From Diphasiastrum complanatum (taxonomy: Eukaryota; Streptophyta; Lycopodiopsida; Lycopodiales; Lycopodiaceae), in the NCBI GenBank assembly GCA_029204225.1, contig CM055100.1, positions 19,616,655-19,680,654 of the forward strand: 64,000 nucleotides of DNA, read 5' to 3'. Below, one piece after another: positions 48,501 to 56,518 of this stretch (the first letter of the stretch is position 1; each line of letters opens with the position of its first letter). The translations under genes were made by a program, and so were the position numbers. The notes below the pieces were generated by a model that was not told the DNA's origin, searched no databases, and was given only the letters and a program-made list of their open reading frames with translations.

Positions 48501-51500
48501 GCTAGTTTGCAAAAAGAGTCAAAAACACACGGAAGAGGGGCATGAGATTCATATCTTTTGATGCAAGCAAAAATGGGAAAAACTAACAGCGTGAGCATGT
48601 CTGTGGGGTTCAATACAGATGATTTGAAACCAAAAACCACTTCATTATGTTACCTACAGCTCATTCTATGAGGTACCAAGGTTTGAACTCAAAACTTACC
48701 TAAAATCGTTTTGGAGACAAATGCCACTACCTCGTCACTTCCACGGGCTTGATCATGCACAGATCGATGCTCCACGCTGCCCACAATCCACCATCACTCC
48801 TCACCTTTGTTCTCTCTCACTCTCCAACTCTCAGAAGCCAAATTTTTTTATGTGGGCCGCGGGCTGCCTGCTTGCGGCCCACATAAAAGAATTTGAAATT
48901 TTATTCGCGTTCCGGGACAACGTTTCTGGTCCTGGAATGCTCGATCCGGATCGAGATCCTTCCGGATCGTGATCCGCTGCAACACAATGTTGATGATGGT
49001 GTTGATGGTGGATCTAACATTTTTTATGATGTTTATGGTTCTTTGGATGATGGTGATGTTTGTTTCAAGCAGATCCCTCGTATGATTTCTCTCTGTGATG
49101 TTTGCAGGTTAATTTTCTGTCAACACTTGCGGCAATGAGACCTGGTTCCTCATTACGGGAGAGGATTACAAATGTTATGAACGGAAAAGACGAGGGTGCT
49201 GATCGTGCACCTGAATCAAATCAAAGTGCAGAGCAAGATGTCAAATCATCCCATCCCAAAAGCAGATCTGTGAGACATGTAAGATCTTTCTATTATTTTT
49301 TGCTATATGTCATTAGTGAGCAACAGATAGATAGTGGAATATATCCCTGTATTGGACAATGATAATTTTCACCTATTTTCATTCGAAGTTGCATGTGTTA
49401 TATAGGTAGTTCCCTGAGTGATGGCCTGTATTGCTCGCCATTCATTATTATTTGATATTAGCCTATATGAAATGGGCTTTGGGCCCTATTAAGACATTTA
49501 TTTGGAACTTAGAAATATTATTGCAGGCGGATCGCGCTCCGCTCAAAAGCGTTCTGGAACGTCAGCGATCTGCCACCCGGATGCAAATATGTATATTTTA
49601 TTGTTTGTGGAAAAAAGACTAATGGCCATTTTATTTTTTAGAGTTTAGTTAGTGTTAAATGAACTCGGAAATAATCAATGAACGCATTAGAAGAACAACG
49701 TATTGATAAACTGGAAAGATGCAAAAGTAATATTGCATAGAAGCTAGAGCCATATTGATCTGGTTAATTATAGATAGAGATACTGTTGGCACTGTATAAT
49801 TTACTCATATTCTATTGAGCACATTGAGTTGATTTACATTTTTGTCACAAGCTCTGAGATGGGTGCTTATGCTTCATAATTGTTCTCGGTTTGCTGTCGT
49901 TCAATACGGTTCCATGCGGTCTCCTTTCACATAATACAGAAATAGAGATGTTCGATAAAGAATCACTTAGTGGCCCAAAACTGGCGGCACACTTCTTGGA
50001 ACTCCTGTCAAACCAAGTGGATTGCTCTTGAAAACACTTTAAATCCGATACCCATATTGGCACCCAAAAAAAAACAAAGAAATTTGTGTTTCGGGAACCC
50101 CTAATGGGAAATCCCGGATCATGTTCCGGAATGTGGGCTGCATCTATGGTTAGTAGTAAGTACTATTAGATACTTGCAAATGATATTTGGTCACTAAGTC
50201 TCAAACCTAACCTGAATTTGCCCTCCAGAATGGTTCAAATAAACAGATGTGCCTATGCCTCATTGTTGGGCAGGAAATTTATTTGGAGTAGTCGACTAGC
50301 ATTCCTCTAAATTTGGTATAAAGAGTAGATCAGATTCAGTCAATTACCATATTGATTTAGTAGTATAGTAGATCAACCATCATCAAGAATGTTTGAAGAA
50401 ACATCATTAACATCGAGCTTTGGCGCATTTCCCTTATAAAAGATAACATCCTACTTATGATCACCTTTCTTGTGGAAGAAATGAATACTTTGAAAGCTGT
50501 AATTACTTCACTATAGCCAACAAATATGCCCTTCGTAGATCAAGGATCTTCTTTAGTCTTATCATCACGCTAGCTCCCTCACATAGAGTTCCATTCTTCC
50601 TTGGGCTTGAAAGCTCCCTCTTGATCCCATGTACTCCACAAAATCTTTGAACTTGGTTGAGATGTATTCACCTCCATTATTTGAGTCCAAGCATTTGATC
50701 CTAGTGTTGAATTGATTTTCCATTTCATTCTTGAATTTGACAAACACATCAAAGATGTCATCCTTGCTTTTTGAAAGATAAACCAAGTATATCTACTAAA
50801 ATCATCTATAAAAGTCAAATACATCTTTGCTTCTCCATTGCTAGGTGTACCATTAGAATGAATATACTAGTTGAAATGGCATGCGAGATCTTGAGCTAGA
50901 TTTTGCATATGGAAAGCCTATGTGACTTTGACAATGCACAATGCTCACAAACTTTATTTTCGCTAGAAAGAGAGTTTGGAAGGCCAAGAAGAACTTCCCT
51001 TTTTGTCATTACCCAACCTCTTGTGTCACATCCCTTGACTTGTCATTTGCTCCTTTCCCACAAAACTTTCTTGGTCAGCAAAAACACAAGCATCAAGCCT
51101 GTAAAGTTTACTTTTTCTCTTGCCTTTGGCAATCAAGGCTCCACTTTTACTTATCAAACAAGCATCACCAACAAACTCATCTTTTGGACAGGAATCATTT
51201 GTCTCTAAGTTTGCATTCCTATGTGTAGAGAGAGAAAAAAGAATGGGTCCAATGCCCTTTATGGCACATTCACCATCATTGGTCCTGTAGATGACCTTCC
51301 TTTCACTTTCATAAGACATCAAGGATGAGAAGTACTCCTTGTGCCTTGTCATGTGAGAGCTTGGTTCACTATCAATCTACCATGAATCAATATTCCTTTA
51401 TTGGTTAACAAGCTGGAAGACATCATAAGAGAATCACAAATATTTTGCTCATCCTCATCTAAAGTGAGATTGCCTTGCTTCACTTCTTGTTCCTTTTTCC

Positions 51501-54069
51501 TTTTAAAACACTCACTAGTGTACTTTTGTGCCACAAGAAAAACACTTTAGCTTTGACTTATCTTTCTTCTTACCATCAAAAGAAGAAGTCTCACCATGAT
51601 CCAAGTCACCTTTCTGTCTTTGTCTTTGAATTTTCCCTTTAAGAAGTGTGCCTCTTTTCCTCCTCCACGAGTAGAAGTGCCTCCACCTTTTGCTTGTAAC
51701 CTATGCTCTTCAACCACCAAGACCTCTTGCAAGTCTTCAACACTTGGCAAAGTTTTTTGAATGACAAAGCTTTGTACAAGATTAGCATGATCATTCAACA
51801 ACCCATTAAGCATAACTTGAACAAGTTTTACGTCCTTAATGCTTTCATCTATGCATGCTAGGCCTCAACTCTTAGATCAACAAAAACTTATATGCAAAAA
51901 ATCGACAATCTTGCTCATCCACAAAAGGGGGCTATCTCAGCCACAAAGGAAAGTTTTTCATCCACAAGGGGAGCTATGCTCATCCACAAGGGAGATTAGA
52001 ACTAGAAACAAGAATGTTTGCTTGAATGTACTCAACCTCTCCAACAAATAAAGAGTTTCTTTTGATGAATGACATAAGATATGATTGATCTAATTTTCTG
52101 AACTCCAATTAGCCTAAAACGCCTTTGGATCCTCAAGATCCCACTCATATCAAAGTGTTTATAGAGATTTGATTAAAACAAATGCACAAAAGCATGCTAG
52201 AATTAAGGTCACTCTCAAATCTCTACCAAAATAGTGAACTTATTATTTTTGGCTGCCAACCAGCTCTAACACCATTTGAAATTTTCAGATCCAAAGATGA
52301 TCCAAAATGTTAGATCTAAGGCTTGAATGAATGGACCAACAACCAATTATATATGTTTGACAAAACATCCACTGGTTTTCTAGGTTGATCAATAACACTT
52401 ACAGAATGGAAATAGAAGCAAAAAATAATAAAAACCTGCTCAAATCTGATGATAAGTCTTTGTTTACAGTCCGTACAACAGCAAAATCACATTCAATTCA
52501 TCACCTATAAGCACATCAATCAAGTACACTACACAATTCTTACACCAATGTAGAAGAAAGCCAGAAAATAACAATATTTTAATCTACCACACATGTATGA
52601 AAGGTCTGATTTGAAATATTTACAAACTAGGCTTCAATTTGAACCCAAAACAAACAAGTAGTATGTTGACAATTTTTCACATGCTTCACATTTGCTTAGG
52701 AGGGAATTGGGGTCAAGTGGATGCTTGAGGTGGAGGGACATGTGAACTGAAAGAGTGAGAACCTCTATTTCTCACTTTTTACTATGCAACTTTGATTGGG
52801 AGGAGACTTTGTAGCAGTGCCCTTTGGTGTGTATTTGTGACAGGATCTTATTATGTAGTAAATATGTACTATCGAGAGGATTCGATAAAGTGAATATTTA
52901 TGCATACCTTTTGTTGGCTTTGGTTTGTGATAAAAATGAAACCTGGTAAACAAATCCATGCAACAAACTATCCTAACTGTTATAAAACAATTTTGAAACT
53001 CTTCCATCTATCTTAAGAACTACTGCTTGAGCTACTGTATTTGAATGATCTAGAAGCGTAAGGAAGGGGCAAATTAGGAGCATCTAGTCCATTTCTGCAC
53101 AACAAAAAATCTCCAAACTCCATGTAGAAGTTTTGTTCATAGAGACTATTTGAGATTCCTTATCAGCATAATCATGACCTGTGAGTTAAAAGTCCCAGCC
53201 CATTAGTTTGGTAGAGTCATTGCAGGGAGTAATGAGGTGAGTTTTCATGGTTCATCAGAGGAACGGTATCTTGATCTAAGATCAGCACCAGAGACTGACT
53301 GGGCTAGTGAAGACATAAGCTATCTTAACAAACTCCTCTAGATACCACCTACTTAAATCTTTGTATAATTCGAGTTATTGTTTTACAATTTCTGTAGTTG
53401 TTTCTAGAGACAATTTGCAAGAGTCATTTCCTAATTTAACCCTTTTGATGTCAATTTCTAGTCCTACAAAGGTGTGATGTTCGTTCCCAATTTTACTGGT
53501 TTGCATTGCATCATTCTAAGCTGTGAGTAGCTTTTTATCTTTGTTCACCAAATGTGGGGATTTGCTTTTGCTAGTTGCTTGTGATCTAAAAGTGGGAGGT
53601 GGGAAAATGATTCTACTTCGCAGATGCTTAGGGCCAAAAGGCGTGCTGCTGCTCTTCCTGTACGGCCAGGGATATTTCTGGATACAGTTACAAAGGTTAC
53701 TTTGCCATTTAATCATTTTCTAAGATGCTTGAAGAAACTGGTGTGTTTTTGTTATAGTCAACAGGGCATTTGGTGACTTGTAACTTGCATGGCTAGGTAT
53801 TGGCTGGCATGTACAAGGTGGGTGCATCTGGAGTGACTGTACAACATCTTGAATGGGTAATAAAAGAAAATGTTCATACTAGTGGGAAAGATCCATTGTG
53901 GCATGCTTACGAAGTCCTTATGAAGAGTTTGTCATTAATTGTTATGGAAATGCTCATCGGTTGAGTCAGTTTCAAGATAGCCATGCTACAGTTACTCATT
54001 TTTAAGCATCAATTGTTGCAGGTTCACAAAGAAACTCTGAAAATTTTGCAAGAAATTGCTTTTGTATGA
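30504..54069 (+). CDS. plant-conserved protein of unknown function, nine exons, probably plastid
   Basis: Exons: 30504-30914, 31051-31209, 42544-42612, 42818-42988, 43168-43314, 49108-49278, 53624-53695, 53797-53856, 54022-54069. All are phase 0, eight of nine use clear GT/AG sites, and together they give 435 residues without a stop. Landmarks: a Ser/Ala-rich N-terminus resembling a chloroplast transit peptide; MAVTGTIGQRLEKLDGSFLM and LDWMMAQAEKD (exon 2); MIKDTVLSQLTEKFPSHVQV (exons 3-4); LIPGANLNEIANQADDILA (4); ARLVLIREEAR-like LAKLVLIREEARSMMGGG (5); NVMNGKDEGAD (6); ALPVRPGIFLDTVTK (7); VTVQHLEW (8); HKETLKILQEIAF (9). I recall this combination from a plant family that includes Arabidopsis At5g37360; that link is from memory. 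Exon 7's start and a possible extra exon between 6 and 7 are the weak points. Introns 2, 5 and 6 are swollen by transposons. Confidence 0.85.
32050..32640 (-). pseudogene. LINE (L1-type) ORF2 C-terminal fragment
   Basis: In shifted frames the minus strand reads RICQICSLGEVETKEHVIFR followed by CEICGGYY. This is the C-x2-C-x-H-x-C knuckle found at the C-terminus of plant L1-type ORF2 proteins. Frames shift repeatedly. No reverse transcriptase core was found, consistent with a truncated LINE. Confidence 0.6.
32692..33104 (-). repeat. copia-type LTR with adjacent polypurine tract
   Basis: On the minus strand it begins TGTTAGAGTTAA and ends TTTTCTAACA, normal TG...CA LTR ends of 413 bp. It is preceded by AGTAAGGGGGAG (33105-33116), a good polypurine tract. 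It is therefore a 3' LTR of a truncated element; no matching 5' LTR or RNase H was seen to the right. Confidence 0.6.
33820..34410 (-). pseudogene. LINE ORF1-like fragment
   Basis: The minus strand carries, across two frames, HLREQKALNVRVHGIPDSQN and AKIFLEDNL. This resembles the RNA-binding segment of L1-type ORF1 proteins (RxxNVRVxGIPE). Ser/Thr/Gln-rich flanks. Same strand and intron as the ORF2 fragment, so the two may derive from one element. Confidence 0.45.
34550..35016 (+). repeat. direct repeat A, left flank of the LARD
   Basis: Begins CCCCGGTGCACGAGGATGAG and ends ATCTATCTTGATTCTGTA. The same sequence reappears at 39728-40223, directly after the element, with a few substitutions and a 28-base length difference. 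It abuts the element's 5' LTR. Confidence 0.9.
35013..36218 (+). repeat. LARD 5' LTR
   Basis: Matches 38582-39727. It contains a G16 run at 35323-35336 and a GC-rich GGCGCC-containing start. Confidence 0.9.
36221..36233 (+). promoter_or_regulatory. LARD primer-binding site
   Basis: TGGTATCAGAGCC, complementary to initiator Met tRNA, two bases after the LTR end. Confidence 0.85.
36309..36698 (+). repeat. five spaced hairpin motifs in the LARD leader
   Basis: A unit of the form GTGCTGCC, then 6-14 variable bases, then GTGTAAGCACGG occurs at about 36309-36333, 36384-36409, 36464-36493, 36557-36586 and 36673-36698. GTGCT and AGCAC can pair in each. Units are 75-115 bp apart. They begin about 75 bp after the primer-binding site, where retroelement packaging signals usually lie; function is inferred. 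Confidence 0.7.
38582..39727 (+). repeat. LARD 3' LTR
   Basis: Starts immediately after the polypurine tract and ends CGCTACA at 39727, directly followed by direct repeat A'. Confidence 0.9.
39728..40223 (+). repeat. direct repeat A', right flank of the LARD
   Basis: Second copy of 34550-35016. It carries 28 bases (CTCACATGGTTTGTGACCCT region, near 39913) absent from the left copy. The sequence then continues to the right into the coiled-coil pseudogene, as expected for an undisturbed locus. Confidence 0.9.
40130..40920 (-). pseudogene. decayed coiled-coil protein gene
   Basis: Across broken minus-strand frames one reads DETDSGRSAPHREVDKLYSK, then a heptad-rich LKAAVDKASTSIN and LQGQLRKSSKD, then KIEQLEAE. 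It has stops and frameshifts. I do not recognise the protein. It overlaps direct repeat A', so repeat A to the left of the LARD is a copy of part of it. Confidence 0.35.
41250..41566 (+). repeat. tandem pair, about 157 bp unit
   Basis: Units starting at about 41250 and 41407 share GAGCCCCGATGTA, GTCTTTTCCTAAAACAAGTT, TTTTTGAAGCACCG, CCCATGTCGCTTCCTAAATG and TCGTACACAGTAGTCTTTTT. About 93% alike by eye. In intron 2. Confidence 0.85.
43500..48214 (-). pseudogene. hAT transposase: BED finger, DUF659, dimerisation domain
   Basis: Minus-strand exons in order: (1) 48214-47585, with ATG 48214 and a BED zinc finger (CLHCGDIFTGSLTRVRAHLL, with ISIC supplying the last ligand), then a Pro/Ser/Gly-rich linker; a frameshift near 47580; (2) to 47296, with RIGKLFYECGIPFAVAD and RREALRTTMLRQEEETI; (3) 47216-46860, the DUF659 core with LSDGWTD and VVTDNGSN (the first two catalytic Asp); (4) about 46690-46330, KLAPTRFAFSFLVLERL, then EVLRPVFYVLRLVDREG; (5) about 46290-46085; (6) 45990-45660, dimerisation domain with WWSFHGRSTPNLQRLAERVL and CELNWSVWASYHTKKRNRLS. 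The acidic tail (GEDGDDEILGRGEGNG) lies beyond the gypsy insertion at 43990-43500. It cuts and pastes DNA with an RNase H-like fold. Frameshift plus insertion make this copy inactive. Confidence 0.85.
44058..45636 (+). mobile_element. Ty3/gypsy fragment nested in the hAT element
   Basis: A probable 5' LTR (about 44058-44310, ending ATTACA) is followed by the primer-binding site TGGTATCAAAGCC (44312-44324). Then 44646-45599 encodes RT C-terminus plus RNase H (ETGASDFAVGAVLTQ, YSAYEKELFSIVHALKTWRH, LTDHESLRYL, RRGKFNTVADALSRMP). It also encodes the start of the integrase H2C2 finger (YECHDNPSAGHPAYRRP; a frameshift near 45580; then YVTSCQSL). Gag, protease, most of RT, integrase core and the 3' LTR are missing. 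It interrupts the C-terminal part of the hAT transposase, so it is the younger insertion. Confidence 0.85.
48351..48366 (+). promoter_or_regulatory. telobox upstream of the hAT transposase
   Basis: CCCTAAACCCTAAAA, a double telobox, lies about 140 bp upstream of the transposase start codon (minus-strand gene). Teloboxes are common in promoters of plant growth-related genes; a promoter role here is inferred. Confidence 0.4.
49524..50140. mobile_element. short non-autonomous hAT derivative
   Basis: A 617-bp element starting CAGGCGGATCGCGCTCCG. Its right end, reverse-complemented, reads CAGCCCACATTCCGGAACAT and later GGATTTCCCATTAGGGGTTC. That matches the left end of the hAT element at 43.4 kb (CCACGATCCGGAACG, then GGATTTTCCATTAGGGTTTT). 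There is no coding potential. It is in intron 6 of the same gene, in the opposite orientation to the full element. Confidence 0.65.
50560..51830 (-). pseudogene. Ty1/copia remnant in intron 6
   Basis: Read right to left: gag C-terminus (LLNDHANLVQSFVIQKTLPS, LQEVLVVEEHRLQAKG, about 51810-51660), a protease-region motif (HMTRHKEYFSSLMSYE, then ECAIKGIGPILFSL, about 51350-51230) and an integrase core (LTFIDDFSRYTWF, then FKNEMENQFNTRIKCLDSNN and GGEYIS, about 50820-50640). Frames shift several times. The zinc knuckle and RT are lost. LTRs were not located; they may lie within 51830-52700. Confidence 0.8.
51831..53600. other. no gene seen (rest of intron 6)
   Basis: Includes CTCATCCACAA-type short repeats around 51910-51990 and possible LTR sequence of the copia remnant. 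Otherwise featureless AT-rich intron. Confidence 0.4.
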
Positions 54070-56421
54070 TTGTCACTGGAGGGATGCAAGCTTGATTGAC
54101 CTTCCAGCAGAGAGCTGCTGTCTGAGATTACCTGGTAGATCACAAGCCGTCACTATCACAAGTAGCTTGAACGGATCTTATCAAAATTTTAGTGGTTGTA
54201 CGCTTTGAAAACTTCACCTATGCTACTTTAGCTTGTTCTGGACAACCATATAGCACAGAAGGTGCACAGAAGATGAATTATCTATCACAAGAAGGTTTGT
54301 TATAGAACTTGCATTTTGTTGTAGTTGATTTTCTTCTGATTCACATGCCACGGGATTTGCTAATTATGTGGATATTGAGGTTTCTCAGGAGTCTTATACT
54401 CTGGTGTTTCCATGGGAGAGAGTCATTCAAAATCTTTATCCTTCACTTGCAAACACAGCTGTGGACATTGATGTTTGCTGATTGTGACTTTTTATGTTGG
54501 AGAATACTACATCTGCCAACAAACATACATGAACTTATACAGGCATATACTGAATAAAGGATTATTAATTAATTTTGCTGGATGACTCAACCATCAAGTG
54601 ACTATTGGAGGACGTCAAGGTGAAATATTTTGTTTTCACAAATACCACAATGATTTGTAAGTATATATATGCACATGCAATCCACTATAATAATATGGGA
54701 CTCCCATGTCATGCTCACAAGAAAGGCAGGACATTTACCAACGTAAAATCTTTCATGATGTTGTTATGGGTGAAGAGACTGCTTGAGTTCACTTCATCCA
54801 TTTTTAAGAAAGATTTGCTCTGGTTAGTACCATAAATTTGTGCATGTGTCCTGAACCTACTCTAAGGCATTGACATCAATAGGAATGTCAGCATTTAGTC
54901 CATGCTATTCATAATGAAGTTGATTGCACATCTCCTTTGTTATGTTGGGTGGCATAACATCAATATACTTGTTAGTCTTGTGTAACAATATGGTGGCCTA
55001 AAATCTGATGATACTGACATCTAATCTGCTAAAATGCACCCACATGATTGTGTGCATGAGTTTACAAACAGCTTGGTTACTATGTTTCGAAGTGTTTTTT
55101 TTCTGCAATCAGGAGCTTGATAAATGAGAATATCCCTCAAGGTGCAAAGATTATCAATGGTTAAAATTTTGCCCCTCACTTTGAGCCAAGATAATGTTTA
55201 GAAAAATATGGAGTATGCAAGCCTGACAATTCCAATGATCAGGACAATTACTTTGGTATAGTGTGTAGCTAGGCAGATCACTTAGTTGTGTATAGACAGA
55301 TTACCAGATGGTCATACAGTGGACATATTAGTCATCACATGAATTAAGGCATGTTTTTGATGAAACCAATGATTTGATCTCAATAGTGTCATTGGAGGAT
55401 TTCATAATTAACATGTAGACACAGAATAATCCACGGTTGAAGTCTTCTCCCTCTTTATAGTCAAGTCACGAGGCAGGTTCATATATTGTGTATAGCTGAT
55501 CAGATGACCTAGTTAGTAACTATACACAGATTAGCAGATGGTTGTTGATATTTGACATGATGCCAATGCAGAGCTTAAGGGCCATTGTGACATTTAGTCA
55601 AAACTAGTGACATCTTGCTATCATGAGGCAATCTTAGTCGTGCTAATGAAGCATTTTATTATGAACAAGAGATGGTCATGACATCATAGAGACGCTATTA
55701 GTATCTAGGTTATGTTGGAGACGTTTCGAAAGAATATCTCATTGTATTAGAAGAGATTTTTTTGAACTATAAATATGTGGCCTCAAAACATTGAACCTTG
55801 TGCAGGTTGTAATACACATAACACCATCTTCTAATTATGAAAAGATGGTCTTGAGAAAGTGCTTGTTAGGCACTCAAATTTTGCAGCCCTCGTAATTACC
55901 AATAAGGAACTTGGTAAACTCATATATCATCATCTTCTCATTATTATTAAAAGATGGCCTAGAGAAAGTGCTTGTTAGCTACTCAAATTTTGCAGCATTC
56001 CTAATTACTAATAATGAGATTGGTAAACTTAAAGTATAATGGATGGAGGTTTGAAGCCAGGCTCATTTGATAAGATTGTCTTGATATAAGGGTTTGGATT
56101 ATTTCAACATTGTACTTCAAAGGGGAAAATAACGTTAAAAGCTAGCAATTGGTTTGTCTACTTTTACAAGTAAATTTGTGTTTTTGCTTAAGTGCAAAAA
56201 TTCTAACTATATTGGCATGTAAGTGTCCTCTAGGCTCATTGCTTGTTTGTATGTCTCAGTACTAGTTTGCAATATTGTTCTTAGCGGTTTTGGATTAGCA
56301 CATTGATTGGACCTGTTAAAACATATTCTTTTCGTGCTTTATCTATGGTAGCAATTTGTATCACGTGTGTAACTTGAAATAATGAAGTCCTCAAATTGCA
56401 TATGAATGGAAAGCATTTGGG

Positions 56422-56423
<2 letters not shown>
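54070..56423. other. 3' flank of the nine-exon gene; no further gene seen
   Basis: The first few hundred bases should be 3' UTR. The rest contains only short ORFs and a ~105-bp tandem pair (55824-56030). Confidence 0.45.
55824..56030 (+). repeat. tandem pair, about 105 bp unit
   Basis: Units share AAAAGATGG, GAGAAAGTGCTTGTTAG, ACTCAAATTTTGCAGC and TTGGTAAACT. About 85% alike. Confidence 0.8.

Positions 56424-56487
<64 letters not shown>
56424..56487 (+). repeat. (AG)n microsatellite near copia break
   Basis: About 32 AG dinucleotides, starting 31 bases from the point where copia homology stops. On the minus strand it extends the copia reading frame artificially as a Ser-Leu repeat. Confidence 0.97.
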
Positions 56488-56490
<3 letters not shown>

Positions 56491-56518
56491 TGACAAACAA
56501 AAAATGGATAATACTCCT

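Larger units (their letters stand above)
43431..48979 (-). mobile_element. hAT-superfamily transposon (DUF659 type), with nested gypsy
   Basis: Outer ends are imperfect inverted repeats: left CAG-GCCACGATCCGGAAC, right (reverse complement) CAG-CGGATCACGATCCGGAA. Both ends carry clusters of GATCC and TTCCGG palindromes (GCGGATCGCGTTCCGGATC on the left; GATCCGGATCGAGATC on the right). The transposase gene lies between them on the minus strand. The whole element sits in intron 5 of the nine-exon gene. An 8-bp target duplication, expected for hAT, was not convincingly seen. About 1.58 kb of it is a later gypsy insertion. Confidence 0.8.

Noticed and set aside
43431-48979. 8-bp target duplication for the hAT element
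   Set aside because: CAAAGTTG on the left and CAACACAA on the right do not match well, and shifting the ends does not help. The ends are therefore uncertain.
56339-56518. Continuation of the copia reading frame as a long Ser-Leu repeat
   Set aside because: It is the reverse translation of an (AG)n microsatellite beyond the copia break, so it is not real protein.
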